From Cornus controversa (taxonomy: Eukaryota; Streptophyta; Magnoliopsida; Cornales; Cornaceae), in contig CM048847.1 in the NCBI GenBank assembly GCA_026545225.1, positions 10,844,501 to 10,908,500 on the forward strand: DNA of 64,000 nt, read 5' to 3'. Below the pieces are notes generated by a model. It had not been told where the DNA came from. It saw only the letters and a program-made list of their open reading frames with translations, and made no database searches. Below, piece after piece: positions 1-11,245 of this stretch. Made by a program: the position numbers and the translations under genes. Within the stretch, counting starts at the first letter, position 1. Each line of letters opens with the position of its first letter.

Positions 1-532
1 ACTCTCAACACAGCCTAGGCTTCCCAAAGCCCAAGCTATCTCTCACCAATCTCACCACAATCACTCACACTCCCCTTGTCCAAAGTATCCCAATACTTGG
101 ACTATACATAGTGTAAGTGGAGTCAGTTCAATGTACTGAACAACAACTCTTCAAGCTTTGATAGTAGGTCTTCAAGGTCCAACTTGATGATAAAATGGCC
201 ACTAGATCTCTTGGCAGATAATGACAACTGAATTTCTTCAAAGATAGGCTTCAGTGCGAATAATTCTGAATGAAACTTCCAAAGACTTGTAAACAACTAC
301 TCTAACTATGAATCTCCTTCTCATTTCTTCAAGCTTCCATTTAGCTTGGTACATTCACTTTAAACCATAGTCTTGGCATTGCTTGTTTTGATACTTGTTT
401 TTAAACTTAAACACAACTGCAACTAGAGTAGAAGTTAGTAGCACAAGCAAATCAAAAGATAGATAGCATAGGTATATTTAAATCTTGAAAACAATATTTC
501 TAGAGGAACAAATTAGCAATTCCATGTTAACA

Positions 533-670
533 AAATAGCAATTCCAAATCAGCAATATATAATTCCAAATCAACAATATCAATTCCAATTCAGTAGTATC
601 AATTCCAAATCAGCAGATATCAATTCCAAATCAGCAATATCAATTCCAATTCAGTAGTATCAACTTTCAG
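533..670. repeat. Minisatellite, about 20-24 bp unit
   Basis: Six to seven imperfect copies of a unit like AATTCCAAATCAGCAATATC alternate with a variant like AATTCCAATTCAGTAGTATC. The pair of variants is itself duplicated, giving a roughly 40 bp higher-order unit. No coding potential is seen. Confidence 0.8.
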
Positions 671-1375
671 CAATTCAACATAAATTCTTTAGCAAATCAA
701 CAACATGTGTTCAGTGAATCAACAATATGATTTTACACTAACAAAATAAATATTCTGAAAGCAGGTTTAGCAACTCAATTTCAGCACAAACAAAGGTTCT
801 AAAATCGCAATACAAATTCTGCATAATACATTCTTGAAAGCTGAATTCATAAAAAATAATTTTAGGCATATCAAATTAAAACCAAAAACTCAGCAAACAC
901 ACAACCCCAATTAATTTCGGTCCACATATCAACTCAACAACCACAAGTTCACAGTAGAGGATATGATATTAGAAAGAAAGGAACTGAAATTAAATGAAAG
1001 TATACCCAGTTGTGCCAGTCGATGGAACCATAAATTGAAAACCAAGAAATTAGAACCATGGTTGAAGTTGGGATTCTGTTTAGAGAACCATTGAAGCTGA
1101 GATTCTAAGATCCAAATCTATGAAGCTGAGGTTACGATATTTTGAGTCAACAAACAAGATGAAGAGAGCCTAAAGATTCAGTTTAATGAACAGAGCATGG
1201 GAGACCAAGAATTGAAATCATCACCTTAGATTATAAGAGACTAAGAACCGAAAACAACCAAACAGATTTGTGAGAAATTGAGAACTAAAATTAGCAAATC
1301 AGATCGTGAGCACATCAAGGATTGAAATCAGCAACATCAGATCGTGAGAAGCTAAGACCTGAATCAGCACACATT

Positions 1376-1506
1376 TTCTCTCTCTATATCAGCGCACACA
1401 CACACACAGTATCTCTCTCTATATCTGCGCCCACACACATAGTTTCTCTCTATATATCAGCACACACACACATGCATAGTTTCTCTCTCTATATTAGCGC
1501 ACATGA
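1376..1506. repeat. Tandem repeat of CT-rich, TATATC and CACACA blocks
   Basis: Four imperfect units of about 35-45 bp each consist of TCTCTCTATATCAGCGC followed by a CA-dinucleotide run. The 104-codon open frame across it (1,322-1,636) is a low-complexity product of the repeat, not a gene. It lies in the presumed transcribed part of LTR J. Confidence 0.75.
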
Positions 1507-1660
1507 TTTCGTGAGCAAGAACAAACCTAGATCAACAACATGCTTTCGTGAGCAAGCACAAATCGAGATCATCAACTCATCTCTCTCCCTCTCTTTCTCT
1601 TTCTCTTTCACTTCGCTCTCAGCCATTTTTCTCTAGCTCACCTTTTTCGATTTCAGCTCA

Positions 1661-1670
1661 TTTTATATAA
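1661..1670 (-). promoter_or_regulatory. Candidate TATA box of LTR J
   Basis: The minus strand reads TTATATAAAA. Its position, about 420 bp downstream of the presumed LTR start at 2,087, fits an LTR promoter. No initiator or transcript evidence is available. Confidence 0.3.
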
Positions 1671-1980
1671 CAGTCGAGAATGATATATATCTCATCTCCT
1701 CACCTTTCTTCCACTGTTCACTTATCACTTTTATGTATAATTCTATATATGCGCTGAATGATAGTGAATGGTCCCTTTCCTTATGAATTTCTTTATCTAT
1801 TAATAGGTCCACCCTTTAGGGTTTCATTTGACCTAACAAACTAATTTACAAAACTACCCTTTTAATAAACAAACCAATTTGTCATTTGAATTGAAATGCC
1901 CAGAATATCCCTGCAACTAAGTTAGAGCATTTACACAAAAAAGTAATAACACAAGATAATTAATTAAATTAAATTATGAA

Positions 1981-2386
1981 ATTAAACCCAGCAAATATAT
2001 TTAAAGATAAATGACACTAATGCCCCTACAGATCCTTTTTGACATTAAAACTTGGGCAAACATGTTCATGGCCTTCACAAACCATCAATCTCCCCCTTTT
2101 TCCCTTTAATGTCAAAACCTACTTAACCTCTTATGCTAACTATTTTCCCCCCCCCCTCTCTTTTGACAATGAAAGTCAAAAGGGTAGTAAAATAGAGTGC
2201 TAGTGGGGAGGAAGGGACAGACCTAAAGTAGTGCGAAGAGTCTCAAACTTGGACAGAGGCAACGGTTTAGTTATAATAAAACTTAAACCCAGTAAATATA
2301 TTTAAAGACAAATGACACAAATGCCCCTATGGATCTTTTTTGACATTAAAACTTAGGCAAACATGTTCATGGGCTTCCCGGACCAT
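1981..2386. repeat. Direct repeat pair (1,981-2,086 and 2,282-2,386)
   Basis: Two copies of about 105 bp, clearly alike over their length with scattered mismatches, sit about 300 bp apart. Both run from ttaaaccc through ACATTAAAACTT to GTTCATGG. The first copy ends at the presumed LTR J boundary. The second may therefore be a stub of J's other LTR after an internal deletion, or a local duplication. Between them lie a C-rich run (2,148-2,160) and no gene. Confidence 0.7.
2088..2101 (-). other. Polypurine tract of element J
   Basis: On the minus strand this is an AAAAGGGGGAGAT-type purine tract directly next to the presumed LTR start, the same arrangement as in H. A second purine-rich run follows at 2,148-2,160. 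It would prime plus-strand DNA synthesis in the original element. Confidence 0.4.
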
Positions 2387-2390
2387 TATT

Positions 2391-3780
2391 TCACTTAAGA
2401 CTCAAAATGCCCTCAAATTTGGGTTCACACTCACACACAATTCGGATACGTGCCGAAGTCCCATACCCTATATCTATAGTTATTCTTGGGCTACTAACTC
2501 ACCGGTAACCAACCCTCTTGCACAAGTTTGAGGATTTTCAACCTTAGAGGATATGTTTCTCATCTACTTTGTACATGAGCCACTTTTGAGATAACACCAC
2601 ACACACAAAATATGTCACATTTTGCATATACATTCACAAGTGTTGATGCATTGCACCCATTTTACATCCTATGTTTATTCTAGCATGTCAGGCAAGAATT
2701 CATATTGACACATGCACACATTCAACTTTAAAACAATGTTTTTGACTCATCACCTAAATTTCACATATGCAATACATGTCACATTTTGCACATATAAGCA
2801 ATTCATGCATTTTAAATCATATATCCATCATTTCCAATCCAAAGAAAACATATACACATCAATTTTAACATGAATTTCATCACAAAAGCTTATAATTTTA
2901 TATATAACATGAAGCATCAATTTGATGCTTAAGACATGAAATTAAGCTTCAAATGAAATACACAACACACACCCCACACCCCTACCTCACGTGATGAAAT
3001 ACACAAGACCTCAAATCACCTAAACCTCCAAAGTATTTAAATCATGTATTTGAACCGATTAGAGTGAAGAGGATCATGCAAGGAACAACTTTAACCCTTG
3101 CACCAACACTCCAATCCAACCCCAAAGCCTCCAAATCCTAGATAGAAGAAATAGATTACAAAGTCTTCCACCGAACCAAAATGCTCCGAATCTAATTTTT
3201 AGTCCTTAGAGATTGTAAAGAATATCGAGGTGAACAACAATGATGTTCAAAACATCTTCCAAATCCAAGCCTAGGGTAGAATAATTTTAGAGAGACGGGA
3301 GAGCTTGCAAGCAGGATATATAGAGAGAGAAAGGAGAAGACTAAATGAAAATTTTGATTTTCTCCACTTAATTCCTATACATATCATATATTTATCTTTT
3401 CTTGCAAGACTAATCAACCATTGCAACTAAGCCCCTCAACCCTCTGAATAATGCTCCTTGTTACAAGATATTTTTTCGTCTTACATACTTACATTATCTT
3501 CTCTCTTCTTTTCACTTGAGTTCTTACAATAATATCAGAATGGCACAACCTCCACTTAAAGAGTCCGAACACACCTTTCGGGTCACCTCACCCATCCTGG
3601 GTCCCTCGCTCGTACCAAAACACGAGAAAAATCCTATAACCCAAAATTACACATGTTTAAGAAATTTTTTATGCTCAATTATATTTCACGCATAACATTT
3701 TTCTTCAAAATTCCATCGTCTAAGGCCTCAAAATCATGTTTTTAGTCCTATAAGGAGATGACTGATTATTTCAAGATTTT
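2391..3780 (-). mobile_element. Degraded Tekay-like LTR remnant (L)
   Basis: Read on the minus strand, the segment follows the same order as the gypsy LTRs A and B. First comes GGACCCAGGATG and CCCGAAA near 3,600 (B has the counterpart at 8,889-8,920). Next is a TCTCTCTATATAT promoter-like run near 3,320, then a leader with GAGGTAGGGGTG near 2,980 (all LTRs here have GAGGTAGGGG there), then an AT-rich stretch. Edges and target duplication are not recognisable, and no gene is seen. Assignment is inference from motif order. Confidence 0.4.
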
Positions 3781-4690
3781 TTTCATGGCTTAAATGATTT
3801 CAGAATTTTCTGAAATTTGGTATTTAGTAGTTTTTATTAATTAGGTTTCTTATTATATATGTTTTTTTAGAATTTTTAGAGAATTTTGAATCTTGCGCAA
3901 TTTTCTTATTGTGTCAATTTTCTTATGCATCAGGTTTCGTTAGGCTGATAAGTTTTCTTTTTTATAAATATATATACTATAGAGAGCAAAAGAAATTAAA
4001 TTCAATCATCAATAATATATCAATTTGTTATTCAATTTTTTTCTTAACTTTTAGGATTCAAAGTTGTTTTCTTGTTCATTATTGAATGGTCTTAGCTTCC
4101 ACTTCGTCAATTACATAAGACCCAAACCTAGAAAATTCAAAAGAAACAAGAAAATAAAACCCCTTTTGACCTAAAACAACATAAAATTCAAAATTTCAAT
4201 AATAAGCACTCAAATTCTCAAAGATAAACAATCAATTCAAGAAGCCCAAAAGCCAAAACATATTTCTATCAAACTATAAATCAACAGCCCACAACTAGAT
4301 CAGAGAAAGATTTGCAATCACATAAATTATCTTTGATGTTTTGTTCTGATATGGGAATTTGATTCCAATTGAACTTTGATGACATGGGAAGCTAAAGAGC
4401 CAGTTTCCTACCTAAATACTAAATATATCATGTTTCTATAAATATGGTGATGATTCATTATCCTAGTAAGCAATTGAAACTCTTTCACTGCCCCTACAAC
4501 TTTTATAGCCCTTTCGATTCTAACTTGATTGTCGGAGCGTAGTCAACAACATCACACCAATGTCCTTTCGATTACTCTTTTATTATCTTTTTCAGGCTAG
4601 TGTTGACCTCGGGTCATGTAACAATTTATGCTTCATCAGTTGAAAAACATGATCTACTTACGATTTGGTTTAGGTATTGGCAATGGAGAT
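3781..4690. other. AT-rich intergenic DNA, nothing recognised
   Basis: No open frame, LTR end, tRNA or repeat could be supported here. Composition resembles the flanking remnants, so it may be old retrotransposon DNA. Confidence 0.5.
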
Positions 4691-4696
4691 GGTGTC

Positions 4697-4856
4697 CCAC
4701 TTCCAGCCGAACAGGACTCTTACCTGTCACAACCCTCTAGCCAAACAGGCCCCCTTGCCAGTCACAACCTTCTAGCCAGACATGATATTCCTATTAGTTA
4801 TAACCTTCCAGCCAGATAGGACCCTCCTGTTATCCAAATCCTCTGGTCGGGTAAGA
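4697..4856. repeat. Minisatellite, about 36-37 bp unit
   Basis: Four copies and a partial fifth of a unit with the core CTCTAGCCAAACAGG, each ending in a CACAACC-like motif. Copies differ by several bases each, so the array is old. It ends within a few bases of the breakpoint where Athila fragment K begins, so it may mark a recombination or deletion junction. Confidence 0.75.
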
Positions 4857-4857
4857 T

Positions 4858-6828
4858 TCGGGGAGCTAGTGAATTGAAAGGGTATGTGCCTTAATATATT
4901 CAGAGCTGAGTTATGCTACATGGGATGACTGCTAGTTCACTTTACACGAGAAAATTAGAGTTGATTATTTTGAGATATGTTGATGTGAATTATGCATGGG
5001 GACCATTGATTTGAATTATAGAATTTGAAAGTTTGAAATTATTCTTGAATGCAAGTTTGTAACTATATATTGTAATCTTCTTCTTGAATTAATGTTGAAA
5101 CAGAATTTTGAATGTTTGTGGGTAACATTTCTGAAAACCCTCACGAGACTATACTCGTCCACTAGGGGGAACCTAGGGGTTTAAAGGCTTGTTGCATATG
5201 CTAAATGCAATCGTTTCTCCCACGAAAGTGGAGTTAGGTAGTTTAGTTAGTGTTTAGTAGTTTTGTTTTATTTTAGTTTTCTTTTATTCTATTGCTAAGG
5301 GACTAGCAATATGTAAGTTTGGGGGTGTGATAGGCGTTGAATGTTACGCATTCTAGTCTCTTAACTTATGTATTTTATTCTCTTAGTGATAGATTATTGT
5401 GTGATTTTAGTGTTTTCTGTATTTTCAGTGCCTTAATGATTATTTCAGTTAAAACCGTGCTTTTGGGTTTTTAAAGAAGACATCCAAGATGGTGAGATGA
5501 AGTCTACATCAAGGAGATTCACTCAACCATTTATTTTAACTCAAATCAGCCCAAAAAGAGGTCCAAGAGAATTACAGCTGCTTAAGAAGGTTTCGGGCCT
5601 GAAGCCCAAATCTGCGCATAATACAGTCTTAATCCCATTTTGGAAAATGGACCAGAAGTCTTATTTCTAAGCCTCAAATCGACATAATTCTCACGGAGGG
5701 TTGAACGAAATTTGATTATGCACACTTTTGTATTTCACGAAAATTCTGTAAAACGGACTTATAGTGGGTCAAAAGTCGGGCCAAAGTCAGCAGGAAAAAC
5801 CCACCTGATTAGTGCTGCGGGAAACCCTAATTTATTCCTAATTGGGTTAGGACTTTGGTGGATTCTCTTGGAGAATAAAGTGAAGATTTGGAGGCTGAAT
5901 TGACAGAGCTTACAGAGAGATTGGAGATTGGACAGAGAGAACAGAGCTTGGAGAAGGCTGAGAAGAGAACAGAAACATATTGCAGAGCCATTGGAGAACG
6001 AAGTCATACGCGTAATTCAGAAAGATGATGTCTTCTTCCTCAACAGTTGAAGCTTCTTCTTCTATCATGAGCGGCTAGTTCATCCACTAGGGTTTTGATG
6101 TAGCCCTAACAAAGCATCAATGGTTTGATTGTTTTAATTATTGGGGACCTTTATATACATGCATAGATTGTGTAATTGTAAGGATTCTTAATTATTAAGG
6201 AATTGGGCAATAAAAGTCTTGTAAATTTAATCTCATTGATTTCTTATCTTGTCTTAGATATTTAGTTGTTGTTATTGAACTCAATCTCTCTTGTTTTCTA
6301 TGATCATAAGAAAGATTATTACACAATGGTAATCACTGAATATATTGTTATGAGCTTTGATGGATTATGCCTAGAGAAGATGAACCATACTGCACCCTAG
6401 ATTAGAGTAGTTAGGTAGATGGCCCATGCCAATCGAAGATAGTCCATGGCTTAGCCTTAATCATATGTTATCTTCTTGACGGATGAATGTGAGCTTGTAG
6501 CCACCGATACCACTGATGCATGATGTAATTCCCCTATAGTTGATTCAATTGACCATTGATTGTGGAGTTAGTGGTGAAGTCTCTCCTATTATCTTCATTA
6601 TCTGTTTACCTTTGATTTATTTTATTTTATCTTTTTAATTAGTTTAAAAATCAGAATTCTTTTCTTCTAAATTTAATTAGAATTAATTCTGTGTTCCAAC
6701 TCATCAGACCATAATCCTTGAGGTACGATACCCCTTTCGATAGCCCTATTCTGCAAGGAATTCGTTCTATTGCAAAGTGTGGAAATTTTAATTGATATAC
6801 TTTTTGAGTCACACTCACACACGAATCA
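4858..6828 (+). mobile_element. Athila-type Ty3-gypsy 3' fragment (K), truncated on the left
   Basis: The sequence is collinear with the last 470 bp of the internal region plus the 3' LTR of Athila element G (about 24,240-26,218), including the TAAGTTTGGGGGTG purine tract and the LTR. Everything upstream (gag, pol, 5' LTR) is missing, with the break at about 4,858 beside a minisatellite. It is a deletion remnant and not a solo LTR, because internal 3' sequence is retained. The base pairs after the LTR (gtatg) are a candidate target duplication but have no partner. Confidence 0.85.
5328..6828 (+). repeat. LTR of Athila fragment K
   Basis: 1,501 bp, starting TGATAGGCGTTG and ending CACACGAATCA, collinear with both LTRs of element G (15,077-16,552 and 24,708-26,218). 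The GACCTTTATATACATGCATAG stretch near 6,148 is the best TATA-like candidate and is shared by all three copies. Short open frames on both strands have no similarity to known proteins that I recognise. Confidence 0.85.
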
Positions 6829-8708
6829 GTATGATTGAGATTGTGATGACAAGAGTAGGTTAGTTTAAACCGCTCTTGAGGTTGTGAGTTCCAGTACATG
6901 ATAGAGTACTCGAGGGGACATATGATATTCTTAGACGGTTACAGACTTTGGAATGATCATTGTGGTGTTGTCATTGAGACGCAGTTTTGTCTACTAACAC
7001 ATCAGTTGGAGGATCGGTCTGATATAGACGCAGTTTTGTCTATTGACCCATCCATTGTTGAGACTCTTGTCATTTAGGCACAGTTTTGTCTATTGACATG
7101 GGTGATAGTGACCCTGGACGCAGTTTTGTCCATTGTCACATTATGGTGGTGTTGTCGTTTAGATGCAGTTTTGTCTATTGGCACATCAGTTGAGGATCGG
7201 AGTCATATAGACGCAGTTTTGTCTATCGATCCAATGTCACTTAGACGCAATTATGTCTATTGACAAGTGGTGGTGACTCTGGGCGCAGTTTTGTCCATTG
7301 TCGTATATGAGTGGTGTCGTCATTTAGATGCAATTTTATCTATTGGCACATCAGTTGAGGATCAGAGTCGTATGGGCACAGTTTTTTCTATTGACCCAAT
7401 CATTGTCACTTAGATGCAGTTTTGTATATTGACAAGTGGTGGTGACTTTGGGCACAGTTTTGTCCATTGTCGCATATGAGTGGTGTCGTCATTTAGACGC
7501 AGTTTTGTCTATTGGCACATCAGTTGAGGATCGGAGTCGTACGGACACAGTTTTGTCTATTGACAAGTGGTGGTGACTCTGGGCGTAGTTTTGTCCATTG
7601 TCACAATTATGGTTGGTGTTGTCACTTAGACGTACTTTGTCTATTGACGCATCAGTGGTGGGGGACGCAGTTTTGTCTATTAGCCCATCTATTATTGATT
7701 GGTTGTCGTCACTATGGATGCAGTTTTGTGTATGGACATAACCCCGGATATTGTGATCTTTGTTGAGGGGCAGTTTAGCCATTTGACACACCTGAGGGTG
7801 TGATTGTTGTCATTGAGATGCAGCTTTGTCTATTGACACACTTGCTGATGTGAGATTTTCATTATGAAAGAGTTTAGTCTATGGATGTATCATTGTGGGT
7901 GGTGTGACCCTGAGAGATTGAGTTTTGATTGTCATATGTGATTTGATTAGTTGTGGGACATGAATGGGTTATGTCATGAGAGAATGACAATGATTATATT
8001 ATTAATTTGTCTTGATTAGTTGTTAATCGAGGAAAAGATGTGATGCGTGAACGATAAGGGTTTTCGCAGATTTTTGTTGCTTGTGAACCGTACCTTATGG
8101 TACTGGTGAAATTGAAAGGATCGAAGGATTCATTATGAGACTTCGGGAGTAAAGATTTAATAAATTTTGGAGAAAGGTGATAGAACCAGCCTAGGATTGA
8201 GTTATCAATCCTTAACAAACATTGGCCTTAGATTACGTATGAAATGTGTAAGTTTGGATTGTGAACATGGTATTGTCAGGTGCGAGAACTTTGAGAATTG
8301 TGATTTAAGGAGGGTGAATTACTAGAAAGGGATGCATATGCATATTTTCACAGATTGGAAATAAATTGGTTATAGTTTTTATCTTCCTAAACTTGGTTTG
8401 GGAGATAATTTATAGTCGTGTTAGTTACAGTAGATGATGGCACTACAGTTTTGATGATATCTGGACATCATTTGAGATATGCCAATAGTTTGATATTTTG
8501 TAAAATGTGGCGCAAGGTGGTGTGATGTGATAACCAAGAACCTAGTTGGTTACGGAGTGGAAGCCGCGTGTTGGATACCAGTGAGTTATGATTATTTCCT
8601 GTGATAAAAGTAAGATAGGGGAGGTCACTTAAGGTTCAATGAGAACACTCTTGGGATTCAAAGTATGATGCTAATTTCGTGGACAAAATTCTTTAAAGGT
8701 GAGGAGGT
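6829..8708 (+). mobile_element. 3' non-coding end of gypsy element B
   Basis: The right edge has the AATTTCGTGGACAAAATTC motif followed by a purine tract and then TGTAGAGACC at 8,709. This is the layout that follows the pol stop codon in elements A and C/D. Unlike them, no integrase or chromodomain coding precedes it. Instead there is about 1.8 kb of non-coding DNA, half of it a tandem repeat. The left edge is the end of Athila K, which may have inserted here before the rest was lost. No gene is supported. Confidence 0.6.
6960..7885 (+). repeat. 21-copy minisatellite with four-unit higher-order periodicity
   Basis: About 21 copies of the core GACGCAGTTTTGTCTATTGAC recur every 35-50 bp (for example near 6,980, 7,026, 7,120, 7,163, 7,211, 7,279, 7,496, 7,664 and 7,815). 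In the middle, four-monomer blocks of about 130-170 bp repeat in the same order, starting near 7,110, 7,267, 7,440 and 7,575. Monomer spacing is irregular and not a multiple of three, so the DKTAS-rich minus-strand open frame is a by-product. Confidence 0.85.
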
Positions 8709-10690
8709 TGTAGAGACCGAAACCAAATTTGACCAGTTTTTTTAAAAAAAATTCATCATTTTCACTATAAATGCGTTTCGAATGATGTTTTGGATGTTTT
8801 GAGAGTGGAAAGCATGTTTGGAAACATGTTATGAGGTTTTAGAAGTTTTTAGAAAATTTGGAGAAGTTTGACTTTTTGGTTAAACGAGGGCCCAGGATGC
8901 GGTCCGAGTGGGCCCGAAAATTTGAAAAAATTTTGAGAAATAATTATTTTTGAGATTGGACATAACAAAATGTTTAATGAGTTAAGGAAGTGATTTCAGG
9001 GCCGTAGGAGTTTTCGAAATCGAAAAAGGAGATCGGGAAGGTACGTTAAGTGACTTGGGGGCGTTTTGGTCATTTGGCACCCCAGATATTATAAATATCT
9101 AGGGCTGAGATATCTCAGCCATTTCTCATGGCTCTCTCTCTCTCTATCTCTCCCACTTCATCCCTCCACCTTCTCTCTACATTTCGGGTGCATTCGGCTT
9201 GAATTCATGATTCGTCGAAGAAGGAAAGTGTGTAGGGGACGGCTAGAGCTTCGGTTTGAACCAAACAAACTCGTGTTTCAGCAAGGTAGACATTGCAGGA
9301 AATCTTGAAATGTGCTTGGACAGCCTTTATTATCGAGGTAGGGGTTCTTCTTCTCTTCTGTTTGTCAATTCTAGGGTTTCAGGTGGGGAGGTGAAGTATA
9401 GGGTGTGTTTTGCATATATAAGAATGGTGAGAAGGGTGGGATTTACTGTTTTCTCCTTCTCTTGAGTCTCTCCCATGCAAAATTGATTTTGCTTGTGTTG
9501 TGTAGGGCATGAGGTGCTAGTATGTGTGAATGTGAGAAGTTGAGAGCATGAATGCCTAGATGTGTGTACATATGAAATTATGTGAAATGATGAATATGTA
9601 TTTGGTTATGTGTTGAGGTGTAAATGTAAAATACTTGCTAGTTACGTGTAGCAAGCTTATGCATTGAGTGGAGTATGAGTAAAGTATGCTAGGTTGAGAT
9701 TGTAGCCATATGTGACATAATATGCATGTTTTTGACTTAGATGTGTTGTATGTGGTATAAGGTGATGAGAGGCATGCTAGACATTTATTTAGCATTAATG
9801 AGCATGATGATGCATGAAAATAACATTCTATGTATATAAGTATCCATGCTTGTGTCTTGTGTTGAATGAATGTGAAGTTGTCGACGTTGCATGTAGTGTA
9901 ACAACATGCATTCCATATAGGTCGGTGTTGAGTCGACACTTAGGAGGGTTGGGGATTCCTACTGAGCCGTAGTGTTGCTCAACCCACTCCCCCAAACATT
10001 TTTACAGGTAAGGAACTTATGGATGGATGAAAAAGGACTCGCTTGTTCACTTGGAGCTCATTAGAGCATTTTAATGTATTTTGAGGTTTTGATGGTGAAA
10101 TATGTTTTTGGCTATCCATGCCGGCATGTGGCATGTGGATTATGTTGAGTTATAGTTACGTTCATGTTACATGTAACTTGTATATTCATTTGGACCTTGT
10201 ATGTATAACAAATGATGTTGGTGTATGGATATTGTGAATGTATGCAATGATATATGCATTTTGATAAAAATGTATGAGGATGGTGAGATCATAATGATCT
10301 AAATGTGTGATTTGGAGTATGTGTGGGATGATATATCATGTATAGATGATCTTAATGTTGAGGGAATGGTCTTAGTTGGTTAGAATGAGATTTGGGCCCA
10401 AAATGGACAAAATGTGAGGTTGCAGGAAATTCTGCAGAGTGCAATTTCGATTGTGCGAAATTGCCATTTCGCACAATCGAAATTTCCTGTTATGCCCAAA
10501 CTTCAATCGGGCATAACTTTCTCGTTTTAGATCAGAATTGAGTGTGGTTTTTTTAAAATTTGTGTATTTTTTGATTCTCTATCTAATGGTATGGGTATTA
10601 GGTTCAAGTTCCAGTAATTATAGGAGTTGAGTCCCAGGATTGAGTGGTTTACATGCTTAGTAGTTAGTAACCCTTGAGAAATGTACTAGA
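8709..10690 (+). mobile_element. 3' LTR of gypsy element B, truncated at its right end
   Basis: Begins TGTAGAGACC right after the purine tract. It then has U3-like sequence, a TATA box in a palindrome (9,084-9,100), a CT-rich leader, GAGGTAGGGG (near 9,336), the GAGCCGTAGTGTTGCTC block (9,964-9,980), a CATGCC/GGCATG hairpin (10,117-10,135) and the palindrome cassette at about 10,440-10,490. All of these are in the order seen in LTR A. Homology to A fades near 10,620-10,690, before the expected LTR end, where it meets LTR E in opposite orientation. Confidence 0.7.
9084..9100 (+). promoter_or_regulatory. TATA box of LTR B inside a 7-bp-arm palindrome
   Basis: AGATATT and AATATCT flank ATA, so TATAAATA (9,090-9,097) lies across a small inverted repeat. 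A perfect GAGATATCTC palindrome follows near 9,107, then a CT-rich leader. This fits an LTR core promoter; usage is not shown by sequence. Confidence 0.4.
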
Positions 10691-11245
10691 AAATTCAAAA
10701 ATACTCAAATTCAGAAAAAAAAAAAAAAAAAAAACCACACTCAATTCTGATTTAAAATGAAGAAGTTACATCAAAACGAAGTTTGGACCAATTTGTCTTC
10801 GCAGTGAATAGTAATTTCGATTGTGAGAAAATGGTATTTTGATTGTGCAAAATTGTGTTCAATTGTGCAAAAATTTTAGCCTCTCGGGTCTTTGGACCTG
10901 CATTATTTCGCACGATTGAAATGAGGGTTTCAATTATGTGAAATTGCCCTTGTCTAGACCCTAAAAACCACAATATTTCGCAACCAATTCGCAATTTGAA
11001 TAATCAAAAAATGGGTTTTGATCGTGCAAAATGGTCATTTCGCACATGTGAAATACCTTCTAAGGGACCTCCAACAACCTTGTACAAAGTCCATTTTGAG
11101 CCTAAATCTCAACCAAACAACCTTGGATCTTTCATTCCACATATAAATCAACTACCAATGATATAACATCATACACATACACCAACCTATACGTTCGAAT
11201 CTCAAATCTTTCATAATCATAGAAAGTTCCTAGGTTCACAACACA
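10691..11245 (-). mobile_element. Element E 3' LTR, piece 1 of 3
   Basis: Collinear with the minus-strand C/D LTRs (for example 46,930-47,430), from TTCAAAAATACTCAA through a palindrome cassette to GGTTCACAACACA. It stops at element A. The sequence resumes at 40,264 (ATGCACATAAAACTCAAG), which joins it as the C/D copies do. About 280 bp of the LTR's own 3' end is missing at the left, where it abuts LTR B head-to-head. A 19-base A-run at about 10,717-10,735 sits where the C/D LTRs have 4-8 A residues. Confidence 0.8.

Larger units (their letters stand above)
1..2087 (-). mobile_element. Probable LTR of a Sirevirus-like copia element (J), left end outside the window
   Basis: This AT-rich stretch has no credible gene. 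Its right edge reads ...accatca followed by atctccccct, the same boundary as the LTR/polypurine-tract edge of the intact Sirevirus H at 28,373/28,374. On the minus strand the LTR would start TGATGG and carry a TATA-like box about 420 bp in (1,661-1,670). Two simple tandem repeats lie inside it. The assignment is inference from one boundary and one TATA-like box. The other LTR end and the target duplication are not visible. Confidence 0.4.

Noticed and set aside
1..4857. A host gene in the left 5 kb
   Set aside because: No frame longer than about 100 codons, no splice-consistent exon series, and LTR-like landmarks at 2,087 and 2.4-3.8 kb.
4858..6828. Solo LTR interpretation of fragment K
   Set aside because: About 470 bp of Athila internal 3' sequence and the purine tract precede the LTR, so it is a truncated element.
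7489..7791. 100-codon minus-strand open frame with repeated DKTAS-like peptides
   Set aside because: It is the minisatellite read in one frame; monomer lengths are not multiples of three and the periodicity is lost outside.
6960..7885. CRISPR-like regular repeats
   Set aside because: Repeats are degenerate, spacers are themselves repeated, and the context is a plant retroelement.
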